A DNA stretch of 64,000 nucleotides, from the NCBI GenBank assembly GCA_022376925.1, contig JAIOJX010000002.1, positions 134,426,831-134,490,830 on the forward strand, given 5' to 3'. Of this stretch, positions 33,992 through 45,652 are shown one piece after another; positions within the stretch are counted from its first letter, which is position 1; each line of letters opens with the position of its first letter. Under the pieces are notes generated by a model that made no database searches, had not been told where the DNA came from, and saw nothing but the letters and a program-made list of their open reading frames with translations. The stretch is from Tragulus kanchil (Eukaryota; Chordata; Mammalia; Artiodactyla; Tragulidae). The translations under genes were made by a program, and so were the position numbers.

Positions 33992-34775
33992 TACATATTC
34001 TTTAAATGAATGTCAACTAGTGAATAGGTCTGTTTCACTTTTAGAAAATTCTAGTGAATCCTACATTTCACAGTTCCCTTGAACATCCTCATTGAGGCAG
34101 CTAATATTTGAGAAGGAACACACTGACCTTTCATTCTCCAATTTTATTGCCTGAATTAAGAAAAAATCCCTCAGATGGATCTCACTGTCTCTCTGCAAGC
34201 CTCCTAATGCTCTTAGCTTATTGCAAGAAGCTGCCTAAACCTCAAGTCCTTTCCAGATCAATGGTAGGAATTGTATTTCTTGGCTCCCTGTGGGTGAGCA
34301 GGGCCATAGGAGATGGTCTGCTCAGTGAGTTGTGCTCCCAAGTGATGGATGCCACTTGGGCTGGAGCATTTCATTGTTGGTTCTAGATGCCCCAGAATGA
34401 TCTTTGAGTTAAGACTTCTCTATCAATATGATCCCAGAGACATAGAAAATAGAGAAGGTCCCACTGATGCTCTGGCATGGCCATGTAGTGTGAAAGGAAA
34501 AGAAACCTTTGTTTGTGTGGAGGTTGTTTATTATCCATCAGCATAACCCAGCTCTCCTCCCTCATTCTCTTCCCTCTCTCATCTATCTGTATAAAATAAC
34601 ACCAGAGTCTTATTTTGATTTCCTTTTCCTTTTCTTTGTAGCACCTATTACTAGCTGGCATTTTATTGTGTGTTGATTCATTTGTTAACTATGTACAATG
34701 TGCTCTCATTTGTGTCCTTCTCTAGTTCTAGTATTTAGAATAGAGCATCACACATAGTAGCCAATACGTATTCTT

Positions 34776-35095
34776 TTTTTTTTTTTATTTATTTATTTTG
34801 GGCGGGGGTCGGGTTGGGGAGGGAGGGGAGCGGGTGGGCCACTTCTGTTGGTCTTGCATTTCTCCATTTTCATCCATCTTTGTTCTTTGGCTCCTGTGGG
34901 CCTCCCATCGCGGTGGCGTCTGTCGCTGCAGAGCACCGGCTCTGGGCGCATGCGCTCCAGAGCTCTGGCTCGGTAATTGGACGTATCAGTCCAGCCGCTC
35001 CGCAGCACGTGGGATCTTCCCAGGCCAGGGCTCGAACTGGCGCCCCTTGCACTGCAAAGCGGTGTCCTTACCCACTGGACCACCAGGGGAAGCCC
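34776..35095 (-). mobile_element. Young CHR-like SINE, second copy within D12
   Basis: The same insertion as 33672-33991 with the same flanks. Several substitutions separate the two ('gacacatcagt' against 'gacgtatcagt', 'gggatcgaac' against 'gggctcgaac'). That many changes exceeds the divergence of the flanking unique sequence. Confidence 0.92.
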
Positions 35096-35346
35096 TACAT
35101 ATTCTTTAAATGAATGTCAACTAGTGAATAGGTCTGTTTCACTTTTAGAAAATTCTAGTGAATCCTACATTTCACAGTTCCCTTGAACATCCTCATTGAG
35201 GCAGCTAATATTTGAGAAGGAACACACTGACCTTTCATTCTCCAATTTTATTGCCTGAATTAAGAAAAAAAATCCCTCAGATGGATCTCACTGTCTCTCT
35301 GCAAGCCTCCTAATGCTCTTAGCTTATTGCAAGAAGCTGCCTAAAC

Positions 35347-35880
35347 CCTCCAAGACTGTCCTTGTCCAGATCAGGGCTCTGTTCTCTTGCTCCGAACCTC
35401 GTAGGGGCCTCTGCCCTCCCTGTGACAGCTCTCACCCAGAGCAGAATGTCTTTGTAAGCCTGATCTGTGACCGTGGAAGACTTGAAAGACTGGTCACCTC
35501 CAAGCACGCTTCCCATCTTTGTATCAATAACCCTTGGTCATGGACTGAGAGATAAGCTCTTGTCCGTCTGCCACCATCTCCTTCATACCTGGTTCCTGGT
35601 TCCTTTTGATCCCTTGGCGGATTCTTTCTGTTTTACCCTCTGGACTTAGCTCTGTTGAATGCTCTTCCTTCTCTCTGCCTGCAGAGGATGCTGACTTTCA
35701 CCTGGGCGGGTCAGTCCACTCAAGAACAACAGCTTTTCTGGAGTTAGAATTTCCTTTTGTTCTTCATCATTAACTTCCTGGAAACCCCGTTCTCCTTTAA
35801 GAGCTCATGTCCAAGCTTCTTATGCCATGACCTCTTGCTTCTTTCCCTCTTTCCTCTATGGACCACTGGTCTTTCCTCTC
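35347..35880. other. Unique sequence, no gene recognised
   Basis: No repeat was recognised. It is repeated at about 36475-37008 by D13. Open frames of 60-80 codons lack any coding signature. Confidence 0.4.
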
Positions 35881-36400
35881 ATTTATTTATTTATTTTTAA
35901 ATAATTTTATTTATTTATTTAAGTTTTTACAGAGTTTTGTTGTTCACAGACATGCATGTTCCCAGATCAGTAATATGCATATCTCTGGTCCTCTCCCCCC
36001 TCTCACCCTCCCCCATCCCACGCCTCCAGGCTGTCGCACCAAGCCCTTGTAGGAGCTCCTACTCCCTTAGCGCAATGACATTAGCTATCTTTTTCACATA
36101 TGATAGTATAGGTTTCCATGTTACTCCCTCTATGTCTCCCACCCACTATTCATTCCCCACAGTGTCCATATGTCTATTCTCTGTCTGTTTTTCCGTGGGT
36201 TCACTGCGTGTGTTATCATTACCCTTTTACTAGATTCCATATATATGTGTTAGTATACTGCACTTGTCTCTTTTTGACTTACTTCATTTTTTATGATAGG
36301 TTCTAGATCCAGCCACCTCATTAGGACTGATTCTTCTGCATTTCTTTTAACAGCTGAGTAGTATTCCATTGTGTATATGTACCAGAGCTTCTTTATCCAT
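35881..36400 (-). mobile_element. L1 3' end, truncated copy in D13
   Basis: The plus strand starts with a TTTA-rich tail and reads through the antisense L1 3' UTR, including 'gagttttgttgttcacaga', 'gtaggagctcctactccct' and 'agtagtattccattgtgta'. It stops at the duplication boundary. The complete version is at 37009-38125. Confidence 0.85.
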
Positions 36401-37008
36401 ATTTATTGCTGTACCCTGGCTACTGTCTCTCTGCAAGCCTCCTAATGCTCTTAGCTTATTGCAAGAAGTTTAAACCCTCCAAGACTGTCCTTGTCCAGAT
36501 CAGGGCTCTGTTCTCTTGCTCCGAACCTCGTAGGGGCCTCTGCCCTCCTGTGACAGCTCTCGCCCAGAGCAGAATGTCTTTGTAAGCCTGATCTGTGACC
36601 GTGGAAGACTTGAAAGACTGGTCACCCCCAAGCACGCTTCCCATCTTTGTATCAATAACCCTTGGTCATGGACTGAGAGATAAGCTCTTGTCCGTCTGCC
36701 ACCATCTCCTTCATACCTGGTTCCTGGTTCCTTTTGATCCCTTGGCGGATTCTTTCTGTTTTACCCTCTGGACTTAGCTCTGTTGAATGCTCTTCCTTCT
36801 CTCTGCCTGCAGAGGATGCTGACTTTCACCTGGGCGGGTCAGTCCACTCAAGAACAACAGCTTTTCTGGAGTTAGAATTTCCTTTTGTTCTTCATCATTA
36901 ACTTCCTGGAAACCCCGTTCTCCTTTAAGAGCTCATGTCCAAGCTTCTTATGCCATGACCTCTTGCTTCTTTCCCTCTTTCCTCTATGGACCACTGGTCT
37001 TTCCTCTC

Positions 37009-38125
37009 ATTTATTTATTTATTTTTAAATAATTTTATTTATTTATTTAAGTTTTTACAGAGTTTTGTTGTTCACAGACATGCATGTTCCCAGATCAGTA
37101 ATATGCATATCTCTGGTCCTCTCCCCCCTCTCACCCTCCCCCATCCCACGCCTCCAGGCTGTCGCACCAAGCCCTTGTAGGAGCTCCTACTCCCTTAGCG
37201 CAATGACATTAGCTATCTTTTTCACATATGATAGTATAGGTTTCCATGTTACTCCCTCTATGTCTCCCACCCACTATTCATTCCCCACAGTGTCCATATG
37301 TCTATTCTCTGTCTGTTTTTCCGTGGGTTCACTGCGTGTGTTATCATTACCCTTTTACTAGATTCCATATATATGTGTTAGTATACTGCACTTGTCTCTT
37401 TTTGACTTACTTCATTTTTTATGATAGGTTCTAGATCCAGCCACCTCATTAGGACTGATTCTTCTGCATTTCTTTTAACAGCTGAGTAGTATTCCATTGT
37501 GTATATGTACCAGAGCTTCTTTATCCATTCATTCGTTGGTGGACATCTAGGTTACTTTCATGTTCTAGCTGTTGTATAGAGAGCTGCAATGAACATTGGG
37601 GTACAGGTGCTTCTTTCTTTGATTTCATCTGGGTGTAAGCCTAATAGTGGGATTGCTGGGTCGTATGGTGCTTCTATTTTTAGCTTTTTAAGAAATCTTC
37701 ATACTGTCTTCCATAGAGGCTGTATGAATTTACATTCCCACCAGCAATGCAAGAGGGTTCCCTTTTCTCTGCACCCTCTCCAGCATTTATTGTCTGTCGA
37801 TTTGTTGATGATGGCCATTCTGACGGGTGTGAGGTGATATCTCATTGTAGTTTTGATTTACATTTCTCTAATAATAAGTGAGGTTGAGCATTGTTTCATG
37901 TGCTTTTTGGCCATCTGTATGTCCTCTTTGGTGAGATGTCTATTTAGATCTTTTTACCATTTTTTTGATTGGGTTGTTCATTTTTCTGGTGCTGAGTTGT
38001 CTGAGTTGCTTGTAGATTTTGGAGATAAATTCTTTGTGTGTTATTTCATTTGCTATGATTTCCTCCCATTCTGTGGGCTGTCTGTTCACCTTTTTTGTAG
38101 TTTCTTTTGCTCCTGTCATGTATTG
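37009..38125 (-). mobile_element. L1 LINE 3' end, 5' truncated
   Basis: Antisense L1 covering the 3' UTR and the C-terminal part of ORF2: 'gggattgctgggtcgtatg', 'catttacattcccaccagc'-like text near 37730, 'ttgatgatggccattctga', and 'tttgccttctgtgggctgt'-like text near 38075. The sense direction is minus. Plus-strand frames (37589-37837, 37853-38149) are antisense artefacts. It is less decayed than the other L1 pieces in the window. Confidence 0.88.
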
Positions 38126-38212
38126 AAGACACTGAGACCTGACTCATAGTCTTCCTTCCCATACCAGTGCCTACTGTCATCTTACGATAGTTCAATATCC
38201 ACAAAGGCATGC

Positions 38213-38431
38213 CTGGGTGCTAAGTTGCTTCAATTGTGTCTGACTCTTTACTATCCTATGGACACCAGAGTCAGGCTCCACTGCCCATGGGATTCTCCAG
38301 GCAAGAGTGTTGGAGACGGTTGCCGTGATCTCCTCCAGGGGATCTTCTGGATCCAGGGATTGAACTTACATCTCTTATGTCTCCTGCTTTGGTGGGCAGG
38401 TTCTTTACCACTAGTACCACCTGGGAAGCCC
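38213..38431 (-). mobile_element. Bov-tA SINE with 16-bp target-site duplication
   Basis: Antisense Bov-tA: 'gctaagttgcttcaattgt', 'gggattctccaggcaagag', 'gatcttctggatccaggga', 'ctagtaccacctgggaagc'. It is bounded by a perfect direct repeat, atccacaaaggcatgc (38197-38212 and 38432-38447), a clean L1-type target-site duplication. Confidence 0.93.
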
Positions 38432-38447
38432 ATCCACAAAGGCATGC

Positions 38448-38754
38448 TAGCATTATAATTTTTCTACTTCCTTACTTAAATTATCTTCACTCCCAGAGCC
38501 TATTAGGAAACAGAGATATACTAAAGATGTGTGCTGCTATTTGTTACAGAGAATAATTGTAAACATCCAAATTATCCATTAGGTAAATCATGTTAAAGCA
38601 TGTGATAGACTGTTACAAACAATGCTGGTTGCCTTCCTTGGAAAAATGGTCACGATACATGGCTAAGGAGGAAAAAAATCAGGTTATGAAATAAGATGTT
38701 TATCTTCATGTGTGTGCTTAGGGGGAAAACAAAGAAACTAAGATATTCTTATAT
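38448..38754. other. AT-rich unique sequence
   Basis: No gene or repeat was recognised. Confidence 0.35.
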
Positions 38755-39033
38755 ATATTTTTTAATTTTGGCCTCTTTTTATTGATTTTTTTTGTTTATT
38801 CATTTTCATCCATCTTTTTTCTTCGGTCTGTGTGGGCCTCCCATTGCAGAGGCCTCTCTTGTTGCAGAGCGCCGGCTCTGGGTGCATGTGCTCCAGAGTG
38901 CTGACTCATAATTGGACATGCTGGTCCAGCCGCTTCTCAGCATGTGGAATCTTCCCAGGCCAGGGATCGAACTGGTGTCCCTTGCGCTGCAAGGTGGACT
39001 CTTTACCCACTGGACCACCAGGGAAACCCAACT
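38755..39033 (-). mobile_element. Older CHR-like SINE
   Basis: Antisense older copy: 'ttcattttcatccatcttt', 'gtgtgggcctcccattgca', 'ataattggacatgctggtc', 'ggatcgaactggtgtccct', 'ggaccaccagggaaaccca'. A likely target-site duplication ttcttatat occurs near 38745 and 39034. It has no C-rich 3' extension. Confidence 0.85.
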
Positions 39034-39096
39034 TGTTCTTATATGTTTTTATACATGGTTATTGTTAAGTGGTAAGGTTATGCATGCCATTGTTTG

Positions 39097-39158
39097 AGTG
39101 TGTGTGTATGTGTGTATTATGTATATGTATACATGTGTATATGTGTGTATATATTTGT
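39097..39158. repeat. (TG)n/(TATG)n low-complexity tract
   Basis: Mixed TG and TATG units ('gtgtgtatgtgtgtattat', 'gtatatgtatacatgtgta'). Confidence 0.85.
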
Positions 39159-40338
39159 TCACAGGTACATGCATCTGTGGTCTACAGTTTTTTCTCCTTG
39201 AGGATGTGCTAATAACTGTGTATTTTTTAAATAATAAAAATCATAACTGAATTGCAGGGGCCTCTCTCAAGGTACATTGCCTGGTTTCCTACATTAAATA
39301 TATCTCCAGGAGCTTGTTAGGATTTATTATTACTTTTTTCCCTAGACTCCTCAGTTCAACAAAAATGCAGTTATAAGTTTGTAATTAGAGGAACTGGCCA
39401 GTTGTGGTGATTCGGCTCCCGATCCAGGGTCCATTTGCAGGGGGCTGTGTTAATGACGGATGAGGTTGAAGAGCATCTAAAAGAAATCATATGATGCCAT
39501 GTGTCTGCCCATCCCACTGACCCAGGAAAGGAGCTCTTACCCAAGAGAGCACAACAGTTTTGTAGGCTCTGACTGGAAGGGGATGTGGCATTGTTTAGCT
39601 TGGCTGGCATCCCACAACCCACCTTCTTGTCCCGTTGGAATCTTTTCCAGGGCCATGTGTGAAAATACACCCTCCCAGAGCTGTAACACCAACAACTGTC
39701 AAGTGTGTGCAGACAGAGAGGTGGCTGGATCCCACCTCTCCCAGGGACATTTGCTGAAACAAATGCCTGTTAATAAGTGGCATGACTCCCCCTGTCTCAA
39801 CAATAAAGAGATACCTGTTACTGGGAGCCCTCGAGAGGAGACATTTGGTGAGGGCCTTAACAGGCAACATTTTAATTGTTGGTAGATTGATTTGTTGGGA
39901 AAGCTTGCTTTTTCCCCCAGTTGTTTCAGTAAGAATGTTGTGAAATAGCAACCCCTTTGCCCTTCTGTGCTTTGTGTCCTGGACTTTAGAGGCTGACAAC
40001 GTGGTTGGTTAAAAAAAAAAAAAAAGAAACTCCGCTGATTCAGGATGCAGTGTTGGCTGACTTGGTGGATTAAATCGTTTTAAGGTCATGAGCTTTAATT
40101 CTTACTTCAGTGATTCTCAGACCTCGTTTTGCAAAGCCCGAGAGCTTTTATCTCAAGGGATGAGCGTGTTATTTCCAAGACAGTCTTACTTCTATTTCAT
40201 GTTAGTTAAAAAAAATATTAAAACATTCATTGTCTTTGTAATGTGATTTATACAGCGAAAGTGCTTGCTTTCTCATTTATCTCTTCTTCATATGTGTGTG
40301 AGTGAATAGATAGGTAGTTTTATGTGTTTTATTCAAGA
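39159..40338. other. Longest repeat-poor unique block
   Basis: About 1.2 kb with no SINE, LINE or LTR that I recognise and not touched by any duplication. A 128-codon plus-strand frame (39499-39885) and a 134-codon minus-strand frame (39595-39999) overlap. Neither has recognisable domains or an obvious splice context, so I do not call a gene. A poly-A run at 40010-40025 is followed by AT-rich sequence. It is the best candidate here for a conserved non-coding element or an unrecognised exon, but there is no positive evidence for either. Confidence 0.35.
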
Positions 40339-40433
40339 CATATGTATTGAGTACCTGTTGGTATATAGCACTAAACAAACAAGACAGACATTCGTTTTTA
40401 TGTGAGCATAACAGAGTCTAAGGGGGTGTTGTT

Positions 40434-40825
40434 GTTTGTTGTTGAGTTGCTAACTTGAGTCTGACTCTTTGTGACCCCATAAACTGCAGCACGCCAGGCT
40501 TCCCTGTCCTTCACTGTCTCCCAGAGTTTGCTTAAACTCATGTCCATTGAGTCGGTAATGCTATCCAGCCATCTCATCTTCTCCTTCTGCCCCCAATCTT
40601 TTCCAGCATCAGAGTCTTTTCCAGTGAGTCGGCTCTTCGTATCAGGTGGCCAGAGGATTGGAGCTTCAGTTCTTGCAGTGAATATTCAGGGTTGATTCCC
40701 TTTAGGATTGACTGGTTTGATCTCCTTGCAGTCCAAGGGACTCTCAAGAGTCTTTTCCAAGACCACAGTTCAAAGGCATCAATTCTTCAGTGCTCAGCCT
40801 GCTTTATGGTCCAGCCCTCATACTC
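40434..40825 (-). mobile_element. BovB: BovB (RTE) LINE 3' end
   Basis: Antisense BovB 3' part: 'gttgctaacttgagtctga', 'actcatgtccattgagtcg', 'gccatctcatcttctcctt', 'gtgaatattcagggttgat', 'ccaagggactctcaagagt', 'ggcatcaattcttcagtgc'. It covers the complement of the C-terminal reverse-transcriptase ORF and 3' tail and is 5' truncated. Confidence 0.9.
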
Positions 40826-41450
40826 ATTTTGCAGAGGAGGAAAAGATGGCTCAGACAGATGAAATGAATTCTTGGTTCCGTGTCAGTTTAGCATCAGAAC
40901 CAGACTGTTACCCAGGTCTTCTGATCTCAGCCTGTCATCTGACCAGGCACTGCCTCCACAGTAACATGTGAATGGAACCAGCTCATTCTGTGGGAGTAGA
41001 TCAGTCATCATCCTTTTAGCAGGATTGGAAGGCTGCCTGCATTGGTCACTTAGTCTATAGGGAGAACTTGGAATGACTGGTGCTTATTCTTGGCTTCCAG
41101 GGATGGTCTGATGGAGCGTAGTGGAAGCCATGCTAAGACCCCGGATGTGCTTTACCTTTGGATTGCTTCCCTGCTACCCCACTGATGGAACCCTCCTCTT
41201 TCTCTTAAAGGAACTCTGAGAAGATGCAGACAAAGAGTAAATAAAGGGAAAAGTAAGAAGGGCACATGAAAAAGGGAAGTAGGGAGAAGCTGGAAGAGAA
41301 AACGAGAGTTGAGGAATAGAAGGAAAAAACCAAGTAACCTTGCTGAACTTGGAGTCCGTGAATTGGCCGTGGTAAAAGGCGCCCAGCAACATGGTGGCCC
41401 GTTTCAGCTCTTTTTCCTTTTGCTTTTCCCAGCTATGCTGACAAGCACCC
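40826..41450. other. Unique sequence, no gene recognised
   Basis: Repeat-free. Repeated at about 41942-42570 by D14. An 87-codon plus-strand frame begins inside BovB and is not a gene. Confidence 0.4.
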
Positions 41451-41549
41451 TGCTCATATGTATTGAGTACCTGTTGGTATATAGCACTAAACAAACAAGA
41501 CAGACATTCGTTTTTATGTGAGCATAACAGAGTCTAAGGGGGTGTTGTT

Positions 41550-41941
41550 GTTTGTTGTTGAGTTGCTAACTTGAGTCTGACTCTTTGTGACCCCATAAAC
41601 TGCAGCACGCCAGGCTTCCCTGTCCTTCACTGTCTCCCAGAGTTTGCTTAAACTCATGTCCATTGAGTCGGTAATGCTATCCAGCCATCTCATCTTCTCC
41701 TTCTGCCCCCAATCTTTTCCAGCATCAGAGTCTTTTCCAGTGAGTCGGCTCTTCGTATCAGGTGGCCAGAGGATTGGAGCTTCAGTTCTTGCAGTGAATA
41801 TTCAGGGTTGATTCCCTTTAGGATTGACTGGTTTGATCTCCTTGCAGTCCAAGGGACTCTCAAGAGTCTTTTCCAAGACCACAGTTCAAAGGCATCAATT
41901 CTTCAGTGCTCAGCCTGCTTTATGGTCCAGCCCTCATACTC
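41550..41941 (-). mobile_element. BovB: BovB 3' end, second copy within D14
   Basis: Same element as at 40434-40825. Confidence 0.9.
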
Positions 41942-42836
41942 ATTTTGCAGAGGAGGAAAAGATGGCTCAGACAGATGAAATGAATTCTTGGTTCCGTGTC
42001 AGTTTAGCATCAGAACCAGACTGTTACCCAGGTCTTCTGATCTCAGCCTGTCATCTGACCAGGCACTGCCTCCACAGTAACATGTGAATGGAACCAGCTC
42101 ATTCTGTGGGAGTAGATCAGTCATCATCCTTTTAGCAGGATTGGAAGGCTGCCTGCATTGGTCACTTAGTCTATAGGGAGAACTTGGAATGACTGGTGCT
42201 TATTCTTGGCTTCCAGGGATGGTCTGATGGAGCGTAGTGGAAGCCATGCTAAGACCCCGGATGTGCTTTACCTTTGGATTGCTTCCCTGCTACCCCACTG
42301 ATGGAACCCTCCTCTTTCTCTTAAAGGAACTCTGAGAAGATGCAGACAAAGAGTAAATAAAGGGAAAAGTAAGAAGGGCACATGAAAAAGGGAAGTAGGG
42401 AGAAGCTGGAAGAGAAAACGAGAGTTGAGGAATAGAAGGAAAAAACCAAGTAACCTTGCTGAACTTGGAGTCCGTGAATTGGCCGTGGTAAAAGGCGCTT
42501 GCCAGCAACATGGTGGCCCGTTTCAGCTCTTTTTTCCTTTTGCTTTTCCCAGCTATGCTGACAAGCACCCTGCTCAGGGTGCTTTAATAGGGATTATACT
42601 AGGAGGATTTTCTAACATCCATGCCTGGATTACGCCTTATCTGATTTCTCAGCAGTGGCTCAAAGTGTTCAGGTTCAGCTCCCAGAGCAACCCAGTGACT
42701 GTTCGCAAGCCCTGATGTAGGATCAAGGCAGAATATAGGAAAAGCATAGGAAAAATGGAAAAAATCCATCATGTTCAAAGACTGATTGTTAACATTTTTG
42801 TCATTCCAGTATTTTTCCAAGCATATAAATACATAT

Positions 42837-43040
42837 GGATTCCCTGGTGGCTCAGATGGTCAGGAGTCTACCTGCAATGCAGGAGACCTGGGTTCAATGC
42901 CTGGGTCAGGAAGATCTCTTGGAGGAGAAAATGGCAACCCACTCCAGTGATCTTGCCTGGAATATTCCTTCCTTGGACAGGGAAGTCTGGTGGGCTGTAG
43001 TCTGTGGGGTCACAAAGAATCAGACACGACTGAGCACACA
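42837..43040 (+). mobile_element. Bov-tA SINE
   Basis: Plus-strand Bov-tA: 'ttccctggtggctcagatg', 'gacctgggttcaatgcctg', 'gagaaaatggcaacccact', 'ggggtcacaaagaatcaga', 'cacgactgagcacacac'. Moderate divergence. Confidence 0.9.
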
Positions 43041-43271
43041 CATTTCCAAGTTTTCTTGATCACTGGATATAATCGTTGCTTTAATTTTCTCCTAGAGAAT
43101 ATCATCATTGTTCTTGAAAAATACATGCTCCGTGTAAGGCACCAAATCATGTCTGACCCTTACAGTTACTGTCTTCTCAGTACTCGATCCATTCTGGCAT
43201 TATTCCTATGTTGTTGGGTTAAATTTATCTAATTATATTTAATATCTTGGAGTTTATATTCAGTCATGTAA
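43041..43271. other. AT-rich unique sequence
   Basis: No gene or repeat was recognised. Confidence 0.35.
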
Positions 43272-43529
43272 TTGGCCTGTAGTTTGCTTTTTTTGGTTTG
43301 CTCTTATCATCTATCCTCTTTCTTTCTACCTAAAAAGAGTCTAAATTTCAAAGGATATGAGTGACTTTTCTACACCTCCTTTTGGGCCCTAATGCCCTTT
43401 TGGGTGTTGCATATTTGACAATTTTTATAATTTATTCCATGATCATTATTGTTATACTTTCAAATATGCTAAGTTTTCCCAGGAATAGCTATTTCATTGA
43501 ATTTCTAATTTATTAGAAATAAATTAGAA

Positions 43530-43727
43530 GTGCACTCAGTCATGTCTGACCCTTTGTGACCCCTTGGATTGTAGCCCTCCAGGCTCCTCTGTCCATGGGA
43601 TTCTCCAGGCAAGAATACTGGAGTGGGTTGACATTTCCTTCTCCAGGGGATCTTCCTGACCCAGGCATGGAACTCTCATCTCCTGCGTCTCCTGCATTGC
43701 AGGCAGATTCTACCACTGAGCCAGTTA
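43530..43727 (-). mobile_element. Bov-tA SINE
   Basis: Antisense Bov-tA: 'gtgcactcagtcatgtctg', 'gggattctccaggcaagaa', 'gatcttcctgacccaggca', 'ctgcattgcaggcagattc', 'taccactgagccagttag'. The terminal head sequence is missing. Confidence 0.9.
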
Positions 43728-44316
43728 GTGTGAGTTAGGTTATGAGGAGGGGACTGTCCATATTGTTCTGTAATTATCTGAAAAGCTCCTGCCACCTGCA
43801 GTTGGGTCTCTTTTTTCATTTTTACTGTCAAGTTCCTATTTTTGATTATTGAAATTTTTCTTGATGAGCTTTGCAAGAATGTTAGTTTTATTTTCCTCCT
43901 CAAATAACCACCCTTTAAATTTATCTTTCTGTTTCCTAGTATCTTAATTCTTGTTTTCCTCCTCTCTTTTTTCTCAGTTTTATGGCTTCTTCCTCATTTC
44001 TGTGATGTCTGCTGATTTGTCTCAGATTGCAGAGTATGCTGGTCTTGCCTGATGATAGTGATTTCTTTAAAAACGGCTTTATATTTTTGAAGACAAATTT
44101 TGCTTTATGGGTTTTGAATTAATTTTTATGTTTTAGGAGTCAGTTTCAGTCTTCCTTGTAAAGTCAGACAGATCTAAGTTTAAATCCTTCTCTTAGCCAA
44201 TGATGGGCCAGTTTCATATTCTCCTAAAAGCTTGTTGGTAATAATGAGGCCAGTTTAACTTTTTTTTTGGATTTGTTAAGTTAAATGATGTGATCAATAC
44301 AAAGCTTAACATAATA
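43728..44316. other. AT-rich sequence, possibly old L1
   Basis: T-rich on the plus strand, with words such as 'gagctttgcaagaatgtta' that could be antisense L1. I cannot assign it. Repeated at 44791-45381. Confidence 0.3.
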
Positions 44317-44592
44317 AAAGCCCTTTTTCTGATTTTGGCCTGTAGTTTGCTTTTTTTGGTTTGCTCTTATCATCTATCCTCTTTCTTTCTACCTAAAAAG
44401 AGTCTAAATTTCAAAGGATATGAGTGACTTTTCTACACCTCCTTTTGGGCCCTAATGCCCTTTTGGGTGTTGCATATTTGACAATTTTTATAATTTATTC
44501 CATGATCATTATTGTTATACTTTCAAATATGCTAAGTTTTCCCAGGAATAGCTATTTCATTGAATTTCTAATTTATTAGAAATAAATTAGAA

Positions 44593-44790
44593 GTGCACTC
44601 AGTCATGTCTGACCCTTTGTGACCCCTTGGATTGTAGCCCTCCAGGCTCCTCTGTCCATGGGATTCTCCAGGCAAGAATACTGGAGTGGGTTGACATTTC
44701 CTTCTCCAGGGGATCTTCCTGACCCAGGCATGGAACTCTCATCTCCTGCGTCTCCTGCATTGCAGGCAGATTCTACCACTGAGCCAGTTA
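44593..44790 (-). mobile_element. Bov-tA SINE, second copy within D15
   Basis: Same element as at 43530-43727. Confidence 0.9.
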
Positions 44791-45431
44791 GTGTGAGTTA
44801 GGTTATGAGGAGGGGACTGTCCATATTGTTCTGTAATGATCTGAAAAAGCTCCCTGCCACCTGCAGTTGGGTCTCTTTTCTCATTTTTACTGTCAAGTTC
44901 CTATTTTTGATTATTGAAATTTTTCTTGATGAGCTTTGCAAGAATGTTAGTTTTATTTTCCTCCTCAAATAACCACCCTTTAAATTTATCTTTCTGTTTC
45001 CTAGTATCTTAATTCTTGTTTTCCTCCTCTCTTTTTTCTCAGTTTTATGGCTTCTTCCTCATTTCTGTGATGTCTGCTGATTTGTCTCAGATTGCAGAGT
45101 ATGCTGGTCTTGCCTGATGATAGTGATTTCTTTAAAAACGGCTTTATATTTTTGAAGACAAATTTTGCTTTATGGGTTTTGAATTAATTTTTATGTTTTA
45201 GGAGTCAGTTTCAGTCTTCCTTGTAAAGTCAGACAGATCTAAGTTTAAATCCTTCTCTTAGCCAATGATGGGCCAGTTTCATATTCTCCTAAAAGCTTGT
45301 TGGTAATAATGAGGCCAGTTTAACTTTTTTTTTGGATTTGTTAAGTTAAATGATGTGATCAATACAAAGCTTAACATAATACTGGGCACGTGGAATGCAC
45401 ATCTCTGTTGATTTTGTTATTACTGATGTAC

Positions 45432-45652
45432 CCTTTTTGGGGGAGCTGCGCTTGGTCTCCACTGTGACTTGCAGACTGTTTGTGGCAATGTATGGGTCTC
45501 TCGAATTGGGCTCCAGAGCCCAGGGTCAGTGGGTGCAGCATGTGGGCTTGGTTGCCTTGTGACATGTGGGATCTTAGTTCCCAGACCAGGGATGAAGCCC
45601 ATGTCTCCTGCATTGGCAGGTGGATTCTGAACCACTAGGGAAGTCCCCTGAT
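45432..45652 (-). mobile_element. CHR-type SINE, diverged
   Basis: Antisense: 'ggtctccactgtgacttgc', 'gtgcagcatgtgggcttgg', 'gggatcttagttcccagac', 'cagggatgaagcccatgtc', 'ccactagggaagtcccc'. Confidence 0.7.

Larger units (their letters stand above)
33151..35346. repeat. Direct duplication D12 (33151-34241 / 34254-35346)
   Basis: The copies are about 1.09 kb. Differences lie in three places: the edges ('accaatggtaggattg' against 'atcaatggtaggaattg'), a 'ctcttccctc' against 'ctctcctctc' change, and the SINE body. The end of copy 1 ('aaacctcaagtcctttcca') is a degraded version of 'aaaccctccaagactgtcc'. Confidence 0.95.
35290..37528. repeat. Direct duplication D13 (35290-36400 / 36422-37528)
   Basis: Copy 2 begins with a degraded 'aagaagtttaaaccctcc', whereas the two other occurrences of this stretch (34229 and 35333) read 'aagaagctgcctaaa'. 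A two-to-one vote shows that the error is at the start of the second contig. A 21-bp filler lies at 36401-36421. Confidence 0.95.
40339..42576. repeat. Direct duplication D14 (40339-41454 / 41455-42576)
   Basis: The two copies abut. The only differences noticed cluster in the last ~70 bp of copy 1 ('aaggcgcccagcaac' against 'aaggcgcttgccagcaac', and one T in a T run), as expected if copy 1 ends at a contig terminus. Confidence 0.96.
43272..45381. repeat. Direct duplication D15 (43272-44317 / 44335-45381)
   Basis: The copies are about 1.05 kb, with 17 bp of filler at 44318-44334. Small differences occur near 43757-43812 and 44837-44880 ('gtaattatctgaaaagctc' against 'gtaatgatctgaaaaagct'). 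Confidence 0.95.

Noticed and set aside
37589..38149. Plus-strand frames of 82 and 98 codons with hydrophobic stretches
   Set aside because: They are antisense to an L1 ORF2 and 3' end on the minus strand.
39595..39999. 134-codon minus-strand frame in the repeat-poor block
   Set aside because: It overlaps an equally long plus-strand frame, lacks recognisable domains and has no splice or promoter context, so it is not called as a gene.
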